A stretch of 64,000 nucleotides of DNA from NCBI RefSeq assembly GCF_033115175.1, contig NC_084831.1:7722540-7786539 (forward strand), in the 5' to 3' direction. Below, piece by piece: positions 33,960 to 45,900 of the stretch; within the stretch, counting starts at the first letter, position 1, and the number at the start of each line of letters is the position of its first letter. A model generated the notes under the pieces. It saw only the letters and a program-made list of their open reading frames with translations. It did not search any database and was not told the origin of the DNA. The position numbers were made by a program, and so were the translations under genes. Source of the DNA: Lepus europaeus (Eukaryota; Chordata; Mammalia; Lagomorpha; Leporidae).

Positions 33960-36900
33960 CCCCCTGTTTCACTCTCCCCTTCTTTCTTTAACTCTGACTT
34001 TCAAATAAATAAATAAATTTTTCTTAATAAATGGGATGCCAGGGTTGTAACTGTTAAACCAAATGCCAGCCCTCCAGACTCTAATCTTTGTCTCTCAGAG
34101 CTGCTTTTTTAAAAAAGAAAAAGAAAAATCCTTCCCGTCTGCTTTTCTCTGAGGCTCTCTGCTAGGGTTTGTTGCCTCGTGTGCCTGCAGAAGCGGAGGG
34201 GGACACTGACCAGGGCTGCCAGTCCCTGCCCGAGCTCTGCTGATGGGTCCGTTCCCAGCCAAGGATTTCAGGCACGTACCGCCGGGGGCAAAACAGCCGC
34301 AGATGGGCGGCTGGCCGTGCCGGGTTCTGCCCTTTGTGGTGTCCGTCCTCTGGGGTCATTGCTTCAGCTGCTCGGCCATCGTTGGGCAGGGGAGTCCTGA
34401 ATTCTGCAGGACTTTCTGGTCCAGTCGCCTGTAAATCCACAGCTACTGCATCCAGGGGTTCAGCCACTGTTCTGTGGCTCTGGCACCTGGAACCCATCCC
34501 TGGGGTCCTGAGGGACAGCTGTACTCTAGGCAAGGACGCTTCTCCTTTCTCCTCGAGAGTCAAAGTCAAGACCTGTTGTCTCTTTATAGCCAGCAAATAG
34601 GACAGACCCTGGAGCCCAGAAGACGCTCCGCAAGTGTGAGCGATTGAACAAGCGGTCTAACTTGGCAGATTTTGTTCTAATGTCAGGGCGGTTGGCCCAT
34701 TTAACTCGAGGTAGGTAAGGCAGAGGGCTTTCCTACTTGGCTTTCACATGTCCCGTTTGTGTTTCAGTAGCAACTTTATTGAAGTATAATTGACGTGTAG
34801 CCAACTGCATTTATAATCTGGTGGGCTTAGGAAGGTGAACAAGCTTGCCCCTCGTAACTGGTGCTGCCTGCCTCCCCACCCCACTCTGGGGAAGCACTCA
34901 CTGTTTTCTCTCCGTTCTATGAGTTTTCATTTTCTGGAGTTTTAGGCACATGGCATCCTCTAGTATATACCTCCTTGGCTGGCCTGTTTCATTGCATAAT
35001 GATTTTGAGTTGTGCCCACGTTACCGCGTCTACCCATAGTTCCCTCTTTGCAAATGCTGAGTGGGTGGTGTTCTGTTGTCTGGAGAGCCATGTTTTGTTC
35101 TTCCACTCACCTGTGGATGGATGATTGGATTGTGTCCGGGTTTGGCTACTACAGATAGGGCTGCTGGGAGCATTTGTACATAGGCCTGTGTATGGACATA
35201 GACTTTTCACTTAGGTCGATGCCAAGGGTAAAGTGACTGTATCATATGGCATTAACTTTATCAGGAGCTACCAAACTGTTTTCCAAATTGGCTTTGCCAT
35301 CTTTTGTCCCTATCAGTGCATGAGAATTCTAATTCTTCCACGTCCTCCCAGGCATTTGATATGGTCAGTTTTAAGAATTTTAGCTACTCTGATAGCTGTG
35401 TCGTGGCATCTCACCGTAGTTTTAATTCGCATTTACCCAGTTGCTGGTAATAGTGGGCATTTTTTATGTGGTTATTTGGTATCTATCTTCTTTGATGAGC
35501 AGATTTTTTTTTAATCCATTGTATTGTATACTTCATTTGTTTTTAAATTTTTATTGACTTCAGAGAGAGAGCTTTTATCTGCTGGTTCTTTTCACCAAGT
35601 GCCCGCAATGGACAGTGCTGGGCCAGGCTGAAACAGAGCCGGGCATTCAGTCCGGGTCTCCCACGTGGGTGGCAGGAACCCGATTACCTGAGCCGTCGCT
35701 GCTGCCTCCCAGGGTCTGCATGAGCAGGGAGCTGGAGTTGGGAGCTATAGGTGGGAATTGAACTCACGCCCTCCAGGATGGGTCTCAGAGTCCTAACTGG
35801 TGTCAGAGCTGTTAGGCCAAACATTCACCCCTACGCAGATCTCTTGCCCATTTTATAATTGGATTTTTAAAAAAGATTTTATTCATTTTATTTGAGAGGT
35901 AGAGTTACAGACAGAAAGAGGGAGAGACAGAGAGAAAAGGTCTTCCATCCACTGGTTCACTCTCCAAATGGCCACCATGGCTGGAGCTTCTTCCTGGTCT
36001 CCCACGTGGCTGCAGGGGCCCAAGGATTTGGGCCATTCTCTGCTGTTTTCCCAGGTGCATTAACAGTGAGCTGGATCAGAACTGGAGCAGCATGGACTCG
36101 AACCAGTGTCCACATGGGATTCCAGCACTGTAGGTCAGGGCTTTAACCTGCTGCGCCACTGCGCCAGCCCCATGCCCCCTGTCTTGATCACAGTAGCTTT
36201 ATACTAAGTTGAAATCAGGTAGTGTTAGGCTGGCACCGTGGCTCACTTGGCTAATCCTCCACCTGCAGTGCTGGCACCCCGGGTTCTAGTCCTGGTTGGG
36301 GCACCGGGTACTAGTCCCGGTTGCTCCTCTTCTAGTCCAGCTCTCTGCTGTGGCCTGGGAGTGCAGTGGAGGATGGCCCAAGTGCTTGGGCCCCTGCACC
36401 CACATGGGAGACTGGAAGTACCCGGCTCCTGGCTTCGGATCAGCACCGCAGCGGCCGTAGCAGCCATTAGGGGAGTGAACCAACAGAAGGAAGACCTTTT
36501 TCTCTCTGTCTCTCTCTCACTGTCTAACTCTGCCTGGCCAAAAAAAAATCAGGTACTGTTAGTACTCCAACCTTGCTCCCCCTTTTCAAAGTTGTTTTAA
36601 TTATTCTGGGCCCTTTGCATTTCCATATGAGTTTTAGGGTCATTTCATCCATTTCTACCAAAAATGAAAGGCTGCTGTGATTGTGTTGAGTTTGAGGAGG
36701 AGTGACATCTTGCCGTTGTGGGCTAGGCCCGTGGACACGATGTGTCTGGACATCTCTTGTCAGACTTAGCCCTGGGTAGTTCATACTTCCATGCTGAGCT
36801 ACATGGTGCTTTAAAATTTCCTTTTCCAATTGTCAGTTACCTGTAGATACAAATATACTTGATTTTGTGGTCTGTAACCTTGCTAAACTAACTTATTAGT

Positions 36901-39900
36901 TCTGGTAGATTTTTGTTTTTTAGATTTGTATTTTTTCATTGTTTTTTACATTGGATTTACTTAGCTAGTCATGTCTTCTACTAATAAAGACAGTTCTTTC
37001 CTTCTAATTTGGATTTTTAAATTTCTTTTTCTTGCCTGATTGCGCTGGCTGATGCCAGTACAATACAGAGTGGAAGTGATGAAGGTGATGGAGGTGATGG
37101 AGGTACGGAGGCAATGGAGGTGAGGAGGTGATGGAGGCGATGGAAGTGATGGAGGTGATGGAGGTATGGAGCAATGGAGGTGAGGAGGTGATGGAGGCGA
37201 TGGAGGTGATGGAGGTGATGGAGGTGATTGAGGTGATCGAGGTGATGGAGGTGATGAAGGTGATGGGGGTGATGGAGGCGATGAATGTGATGGAGGTGAT
37301 GGAGGTGAGGAGGCAATGGAGGTGATGAAGGTGATGGGGGTGATGGAGGCAATGAATGTGATGGAGGCGATGGAGGTGAGGAGGCGATGGAGGTGAGGAG
37401 GTGAGGAGGCGATGGAGCTGAGGAGGTGATGGAGGCGATGGAGGTGAGGAGGCGATGGAGCTGAGGAGGTGAGGAGGCGATGGAGGTGAGGAGGTGATGG
37501 AGGCGATGGAGGTGATGGAGGCGATGGAGGTGAGGAGGTGAGGAGGTGAGGAGGCGATGGAGGTGAGGAGGTGATGGAGGCGATGGAGGTGATGGAGGTG
37601 TATGCCCCTGTCCTTTTCCCGGCAGAGTATGTAGGGTTTTGTAGGTGTCCTTATCAGGTTAAGGAATTTCCTTCCCTTCCTAATTTGCTGGTAGTTTTTT
37701 AAAAATTATTTATAAATAATGCATTTTTCAAATGGTTTTTCTGCATCTAAAAAAATTTATTGGGTGGGTAGGGTGGGAAGAATCACTGTGTTCCTAAAGT
37801 TTTATTTAGGAAATGCATGAAGTTTGTATACCTTAAGTAAAAATTTTCTGGGAAAAGATTTATCTTAAAATGGAGGATGACACTGATTGAGCTGTTCATT
37901 TCTCTGGTGAGCCACCTCTGGTCATGGTTGTTACCTTTCTCATGTAGTGTTGGATTCTTTTTGTCTCTCATGATAGACATCTGCCTGTACTTTTTTTGTA
38001 AGAGCCTTGTCTGACTTGATATTGATGGTCCTGGCGTTGTAGAATTAGTTAGGAAACAGTGTCTTCCTCTGTGTTCTGGAGAGTTTGTATACAGCTGGTA
38101 TTATTTCTTCCCTAAAAGGTTGGTAGAATTTGCCTGTGGAATTGTCTGGGCCTGTTGTTTTCTTTATGGGAAGATTTCTAACTACAAATTCAATCATGTT
38201 AAGGTTTTTTTTTTTTAAGACTTTTTAGTTATTTATTTGAGAGATAGCATTACAGAGAAAGGGAGAGACAGAGTGACTGATCTTCCATCCACTGGTTCAC
38301 TCCTTAAAAGGCTGCAGTGGCCTGAACTGAGCCAATCTGAAGCCAGGAGCTAGGAGCTTCCACCAGGTCTCTCCCACACAGGTGCAGGGGCCCCAGCAGC
38401 TGGGCCATCTTCTGCTGCTTTCCCAGGCCGTAGCAGGGAGCTGGATCAGTAACAGAGCAGCTGGGACGTGAACCAGCGTCCATGTGGGATGCTGGCGCCA
38501 CAGTGGAGGCTCAGCCCTCGGCTCCGCAGCGCCAGCGCCAGTTATTTATCTCCTTCATGAGCTTTGGTGGCTTGAGTCTTTCATAGAACTTGTCCTGTAT
38601 CTTGTCACATTTGTTGTTGTAAAGTGATTCATAATATTCCCTTATTCTCTGTTTGGTATTTGTAGAAACTGTAGTGATGTCACCTCTCTCGTAGGAGTAT
38701 TCCTTCCTTTTTGTCCATGATCAGTCTGGCTGTCAGCTTAACTGACCTTGAACTTTCGCTCTCATCGATTTTCTGTTTCCTTGATTTCTGCTCTGATCTT
38801 TATTATTGCCTTTCTTCTGCTTACTTTGCATTTAAGTTTCTTTTGTTCTACTTCCTTAAAATAGAAGCCGAAGTCTTTGATTTAAAATTTTTCTTCTTTT
38901 CTTTTTTTTTTTTAAAGATTTATTTATTTATTTGAAGGTCAGAGTTACAGAGAGAAGGAGAGGAAGAGAGAGAGAGTGAGAGAGAGAGAGAGCAAGAAAG
39001 AGAGAGAGGTCTTCCATCTGCTGGTTCACTCTCCAAATGGCCACAATGGCTAGAGCTGTGCCAATCCGAAGTCAGGAGCCAGGAGCTTCTTCCAGGTCTC
39101 CCATACAGGTGCAGGGGCCCAAGGACTTGGGCCATCTTCTACTGTTTTCCCAAGCCATAGCAGAGAGCTGGATCAGAAGTGGACCAGCCGGGACTTGAAC
39201 CATATGGGATGCTGGCACTGCAGGCGGCGGCTTTACCTACTACACCACAGTGCCGGCCCCTTTCTTCTTTTCTAATGTATGTGTTTCATACTACAGAATT
39301 CCCTTCACTACTAACTATTTTAGCATATCTCACAAATTTTGCTATGTTGTGTTTTCATTTTCATTCAGTTAAAATATTTTTATTTTTCCTTTTTTAAAGA
39401 TTTTATTTCATTTCTTTGCAAGGCAAAGTGACAGAGGAAGAGATAGAGGGAAAGGGAGCGTCCATCCACTGGTTCACTCCCCAAATGGCCACAACGACCA
39501 GGGCTGACCAGGCTGAATCCAGGAGCTGGGACTCCTTCTGAGTCTCCCATGTGGGTGGCAGGGACCCCAGGACTTGAGCCACCTTCTGCTCTTTTCTTCA
39601 CGTTAGCATGAAGCTGGATTGGAATCGGAGCAGCCGGGATTCGAACTGGTGCTCTGACGTGAGATGCCCGCGTTGCAAGTGGGGTCTTAGCTCAGTGCAC
39701 CCCAGTGCCAGCCACTCTCTGTTTCTTATGTTGATCTGTTTTGGCCAGTGTTATTTCATTTCATTTCCAGATATTTGGGGATTTTCCAGATAGCTTTTGG
39801 TTGCTGACTTTTAATGTAATCCCATTGTGGAAGGAGAACGTGCCTTTTGTGACTTGAGTCCTCTCCAATGTGTTAAGTTTTGCTTTCCAGTCCAGGGGAC

Positions 39901-42900
39901 AGACGGACGGTCTGCTGGAGGCTCCCGTGTGCTTGGGAAGACGCGGCCTCTCTGTCGCTGGTGGAGCGTTCTGTGTTGCTAATTAGATCCAGGGTGGTCC
40001 TTGTGTTGTTCAGGTCTTCTCTGTCCTTACTGATTTTCTGTCTAGTTGTTTTAGCATCTACTGCAAAGGGGCTATTGACGCGCCCAGCTGTGTCTGTGGG
40101 TTGATGTATTTCTTTTTTTCAGCCCTTCAGTTTTTGTCCTGTCGCTGGCTCCAAGAACACGGAGGGTTCCTGACGCCTGAGGAACCAGCCCCTTCGTTGT
40201 TCTGAAAGTATCTCTCTATCTCTGGCGCTGTTCTTTGTCTTGGGGTTTACTTCATTTGCTCCTGACGTAGCCACTTTCTTTTGATCCCTGTTAGCACGGT
40301 GGATCTTTTTCCGTCTCTTCACTTTTAACCTATTTCTGTCTTTGAAATGGTTTTTTTTGTTTTGTTTTGTAGGCAGCTAGATCTGGACTTTTTAAGTCTA
40401 CCTGAGAGTTTCTGCCTTTGATCTGGTGTGCGTGAGCCATCCACACTTAATGTGATTATCAACACGCCCGCGCCGCCTGTCTCACCCTGTCCCGTGTGTT
40501 CTCTGCTCGCCTTCCCTCCCTTGCCTTCTTGCGGGTGAGTGGAGTGTTTTCAGCGGCTCCATTTTTCCTCTCTGTTGGCTTTCTGGCTGCAGCTCTGTAT
40601 TCAGTGGCAGCTTTGTGTCGTGCAGCACTTCCTTCTCACACTGTGTCTCCGGTGGCGTCACCGCCTCCTGTCGAAGGGCCTTGCAGTCGCACCCCCCCTT
40701 TCTCTGCCCTTACGCTGTGTCCATCATCGGTTTTATCTGTAGGTATATTGTAAGCCGCACACTGCATTTTTAGTGTTTTTGTTTAAATGGTCAGTTATCT
40801 TTTGAAGACTTAAATAAACAGGAAGAAAATTGTATGTGTTTATTCTTGTCACTTTCATTTCCAGTGTTTTCTGTTCCTTTGTACAGATCCATTTTTTCTG
40901 TATGTTATCATTTTTCTTCTGCCTGGAAGACTATTTTTTTTTAAGATTTATGTATTTTACTTGAAAGGCAGAGTTACTGAGAGACAGAAAGAGAGGTCTT
41001 CTGGCCAGTGCCGCAGCTCACTAGGCTAATCTTCTGCCTGCGGCATCGGCACCCCAGGTTCTAGTCCTGGTTGGGGCACCGGATTCTGTCCCAGCTGCTC
41101 CTCTTCCAGTCCAGCTCTCTGCTGTGGCCTGGGAAGGTCATGGAGGATGGTCCAAGTGCTTGGGCCCTGCACCCACATGGGAGACCAGGAGGAAGTACTT
41201 GGCTCCTGGCTTCAGATTGGTGCAGCGTGCCAGCCGTGGCGGCCATTTAGGGGGTGAACCAACGGAAGGAAGACCTTTCTCACTGTCTCTCTCTCTCTCT
41301 CTCACTGTCTCTCTCTCTCTCACTGTCTAACTCTGCCTGTCCAAAAAAAAAAGAAAGAAAGAAAGAAAAGAAAAGAGAGGTCTTCCATCCACTGGTTCAC
41401 TCCTCAGATGGCTACAACAGCCAGAGCTGGGCTAGTCTGAAGTTAGGAACTTTTTCCAGGTCTCCCATGTGGTAACAGGGCCCAAGGACTTGGGCGATCT
41501 TCTGCTGATTTCCCAGGCACATTAGCAGGGAGCTGGATCGGAAATGGAGCAGCCAAGACACGAACCAGTGCCCACATGGGGTGCCGGTGCCACAGGCAGT
41601 GGCTTATCCTGCTGCACCACAGCGCCGGCCCCGGAAGACTAACATCTTTTCCAGTGTGGGTACCAGAGATTGTTTCATCTGCTGGGTATAGAAGTGGGCT
41701 TTGCTTCCCCTCACCCGGCTTCCAAAAGAGGCCCGTTGTCCTCCTGGCCTTCGTCCCTCTGTGTAGGATGGGTCATCTCACTCGGCTGGCCCTCAAGATT
41801 TTCTTCTTGTCAGTGGTTTTGAGCAGTTTAATTATGATGTGCGTTGTGATTTTATTCCTGTCTCTCTCCTTGGGCTTTGTTGCTGAGTGTCTGATTAATG
41901 AGCTTAGGAATTAGCAAGTGGGGAAGCTCTTCAGCCTCGCTGGGGAGTCTCACAACCCACAGATCGGGCTGTGCTCAGCCCAGAGCCCCCCAGGGCCGCG
42001 ATCCTGGGTCACCATGGGCCCTTCTTGTCCCTCTTCTCCCAGGGACCATCTTCTGCTGTCTGATGTTCAGTCGCCTTTCACATTTTTTCTCATATGATTG
42101 TAGGTGCTAGGCGGTGAGTAAATCGCAGACTGCACCTCGGCCAAAGCAGGTTTCACTCTCGCTGATGTGTTAGAACACAGTTGAGCGGGTGGCTGTTTAG
42201 CCTAGTGGCTAGGATGCCTGGGTTCAGTTCTCGTCTCTGGTTTTGGACGCCAGCTTCCGGCTAATGCAGCCCCTGAGAGGCAGTAGTGATGGCTCAGGTA
42301 ACCCCAGGGGAGGCCTGGGTTGTGTTCCTGCTCCTGGCTTCAGCCCTAGCCCTGGGCCAGCCCTGTCTGGCATTTGGGGAGTGAACCAGCAGACGGTAAC
42401 TCTGTGTCTTTCTGTCTGTCTCTCTTGCTCTCAAATGAATAAATAAATTTTTAAACCCACTGTTTGACCAGCCTGATTATGTTTTCCTTACTAAAAATAA
42501 CTTGCGTTAAGCACACACTAGGTAGAAGTGCAAAACTGCACATCAGGAAGCCAGTTGGAGTTTAGAATTTTTGCCGTGGGTAATTGAGAATCGGAGGGTG
42601 ACGTAGAACCCAGCCATGACGATGGCTGTCTGCGTGGAGCGTGGCTCCCGGCTTTGGGCATGCGTTTGAGCTGCCTGGGAGATTTAAAGCCACTGTGCGC
42701 TCAGCCTCGCCCAGAAATTCCGATCTCACTCGCCTGGAGTCTGATTTTATTTGGCCTGCACGTCAGGACGTATGGCGCCCCCGGGGGATTCTGACTTGCA
42801 GCCCAGGTAAAGAGCCACTGGTGGACCGGGTGTCCTCCCGTGTCTCCTGTTTCCCGGCCCCCCTCCCCAGCAAGGTCCAGGTGCTGTACGGGGGCACGGA

Positions 42901-45900
42901 CCTGTTTGACTACGAGGTGCGCAGGACCTTCAACAACGACATGCTCCTGGCTTTCATCAGCAGCAGCTGCATCGCCGCCCTGGTCTACGTCCTCACCTCC
43001 TGCTCAGGTAGGCCCGCCTGGAGCCAGCCCGCGTCCCCGCCCGCAGGTGCCCCCAGCACGCCGCAATGGGACTCCGCAGAACGCCGGAGAAGCCTGGGTA
43101 GACCTGGGGCGTGGGCTGGCTCCGAAATCGTCTTCCAACCCCAGCAACAGGCAGGAGGTCCAGGCAGAGGGCCAGGGGCAAGTTGGACCATGCCCGGGGC
43201 CCCACCCTCAGGACCTCACACAGTTCCACCTGTGACCTGTGACCGTCTCTCCCCCACGATCACCCAGATCACCTCGTGCTGGGGAGTCTGGGGCGCTGGG
43301 CTCTCCCTTACAGATGATTCCAAGACCAATTCGTGGCCCCAGGTCGGCTGCCCGTCTGCCCCCAGTGCCTCCCCGGGCACACAAGCTGCTTCTCACTAGT
43401 CCGTGTTGCCCAAGTGAGCAGGAGATGTTAACCCCTCCAGAAGTGCAGAAGGCGCCCACTCATCCATGCTGCCAGTTGTCACCAGGTGACCCCTGTGTGC
43501 CAGGCTGTGTAAGGTGGCAGGGCCCTGGGCGAACCTCACAGACCCCCTGGGGACCTCTAGCGTGGGGTCAGACCCTAAATACGTAGAGTGCAGAGTTCTC
43601 TTACTGAGGAAGATAGCCGCTCAGGCCTCCTGCCCATCCTTGTTGGCGTGGAGGGTCGAGACCGGGCACGCCTCCTCCCATGCCACAGACAGACAGGCTG
43701 CTGAAGGCACCTGGTAGGGAGGACGGAGGCGGGACCAGCCGAGCTCAGAGACGCGAACGGACTGTGTGGTCACAAGGGACCCCCTCTGCCCCTCCAGTGT
43801 TCCTGTCCTTCTTTGGGATCGCCAGCATCGGCCTCAGCTGCCTGGTGGCGCTCTTCCTGTACCACGTGGTCTTTGGCATCCAGTACTTGGGCATCCTCAA
43901 CGGGGTGGCGGCCTTTGTGATAGTGGGCATTGGTGAGTGGGCTTCGTGGCCGGGCCGTGGGCCTCCCACTTGGGAGCTCTGCCCACCTTGGGCCTAAGAG
44001 CGTGAGGTGTGGGGGCGGGGGGTGGAAAGTGAGTGTGTGTGGGGGGGTGCTTGGTCCATGGAGCGTGGAGAGAGCAGAAATGCCCTGAATGAAGGCGAGG
44101 GTGGTGGGGCGCTGAGGAGCTGTGAGGAGGAGGCTAGGATTTGGAAGGAGGGGTGGGGTGGCAGCAAGGACCCTGGGGGCAGGGCTTGGGCTCTGGTGGG
44201 TGGCCCAAGCTCCGGGCTGAGACGCAGGACTCCCTGGGGCCTGGCCTCTCAGGAGGGCCACAGAGTAGGTCTGGGCATAGCTTGGGCCTGACCCTGAGGG
44301 CAGCAGAATGATCCCGACTGCGCTCCGGGCCTGGGGCTCCCTCCTGTAGGTGTGGACGATGTCTTTGTGTTCATCAACACCTACCGCCAGGCCACACACC
44401 TGGAAGACCCGCAGCTGCGCATGATCCACACCATCCAGACGGCGGGCAAGGCCACCTTCTTCACCTCCCTGACCACGGCCGCCGCCTATGCAGCCAACGT
44501 CTTCTCCCAGGTGGGAGGCCCACCCCTCCGGCCCTGGCCTCTCCCTCCCACACACACCCCGCCCGTCTCTGCTTCCCACCCGCCCCCTTTGTGGCTGCAC
44601 AGCCCTGGCTCGAGGTACTTGCTAAGTCTCTAGATCCTGTTTTCATTGCTAATCACCATTGTCCAAAGTTAACAAGTGGGAAAACGAGTACAAACTGTGT
44701 GTGTATGTGTGTGTATCAGTTGAAGAGACAGAGAGAGAATCCCCAAATGCTCACAGTATCCATGAGTGGCCTGAGTTAAGCCAGGAGCCAGGAACTCCAT
44801 CCGGGCCTCCCGTGTGGGTGGCAGGGACTCAGTTACTTGAGCCATCGCCCTTGCCTCCCAGAGTCCGTTATGGAACCTGGCACTCCAATGTGGGAAGCAC
44901 CGTCTTAACCTGTGTCAGCTGCTAGGCCAGATGCCCACCCCGACAGTGTTTGTCACTGATGGTCATTCGCAGTAACCCCACTTCCGCCCGAAAGGACACT
45001 TGAAACTCCTGAGGGGAGGGTGCTGTGGCGCAGCAGGTGAAGCCACTGCTTGGGACACCACCTCCTATCTCAGTGCTGGTTCAAGTCCCAGTTGTTCCAC
45101 TTCAGATTCAGCTCCCTGCTCGTGCAGACCCTGGGAGGCAGCGGGTGATGGCTCCTGTGCATGGCCCCTACCGCCTGCGTGGGAGACCTGGATGGAGTTC
45201 CGGGTTCCTGGCTTCAAGTCTTCAGCCTGACCCAGCCCTGTTTGTTGCACTGTTGTAGGCATTTGGCTGGTGAACCAGCACTTGTTTGCTCACTCTCTCT
45301 TTGCCTTTCAAAAAAAATCAAGCTTCGTGGAGCTCTGGGCGTGGGCTGCAGAGAGACCAGAGCCTCTGCTCTCTGGGGAGACCCTTCCTCCACTGCTCTG
45401 CCTCCTGGCCCAGCCTGGCATCCAGAGTCTCCCCAGGCCAGGGGCTGGCATCCCAATGGCCTGGGCATCTGTGTCCTGCCTCCTCTGGGCATGTCTCCAG
45501 CCTGACCAGCCCCGTACTCCTGCCACTTCCCCATCTCCAGATCCCAGCCGTGCATGACTTCGGCCTGTTCATGTCGCTCATCGTGTCCTGCTGCTGGCTG
45601 GCCGTGCTCTTTACCATGCCCGCGGCCCTGGGCCTCTGGAGCCTTTACCTGGCACCGCTGGAGAGCTCCTGCCAGACCAGGTGAGCCGGGCGTCGTCCTC
45701 CTCTTCATACGCAGCCACGACGGCCTTCGGGGGCCACTCAGCACACCACCCTCTCTTCCCAAAGCCTTTGGGGTTCTTTAGTGAACACCTTGCTTATGCC
45801 CAGCCTTGGGCTAGGCAGGGGGACCCGGGAAGGAGGAGACCCATGTCCCCAGCCCTAGCCATTGTGCCCACTGCTGTGTGCCAGGAAGTAACGGCACTTT

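Larger units (their letters stand above)
34765..42110 (-). pseudogene. Decayed antisense LINE-1 (old L1M type), fragmented
   Basis: Plus-strand text such as CTTTATTGAAGTATAATTGA, AAACTGTTTTCCAAATTGGC, TTGCATTTCCATATGAGTTT, TTATTTCTTCCCTAAAAGGT and TACTGATTTTCTGTCTAG follows the reverse complement of old mammalian L1 in order, from 3' end toward 5'. The pieces are 34765-35504, 35832-35866, 36172-36226, 36546-37080, 37602-37740, 37980-38204, 38541-38902, 39261-39390, 39713-40933 and 41633-about 42110. C-SINEs and a minisatellite lie between them. Bases 37750-37980 are only weakly assignable. No ORF2 frame is intact. Confidence 0.75.
30648..42870 (+). other. DISP3 intron 3 (12.2 kb, repeat-dominated)
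   Basis: GTAGGA donor and CCCCTCCCCAG acceptor. Contents in order: a MIR, a CA-rich satellite, unassigned sequence, a DNA-transposon fragment, a palindromic mariner-like element, a nested C-SINE pair, and a long decayed antisense L1 with many C-SINEs and a minisatellite. I see no coding exon. Confidence 0.85.
44511..45540 (+). other. DISP3 intron 6 (1,030 bp)
   Basis: Contains two C-SINEs in opposite orientation (about 44717-44942 and 45013-45319), separated by about 70 bases. The acceptor is CCCATCTCCAG. Confidence 0.85.

Noticed and set aside
34861..35514. Open frames in the L1 region
   Set aside because: They are antisense to the L1 and broken by stops and SINEs. No intact ORF1 or ORF2.
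37128..37325. Met-Glu-Val repeat peptide
   Set aside because: Translation of the GGTGATGGA minisatellite in an intron.
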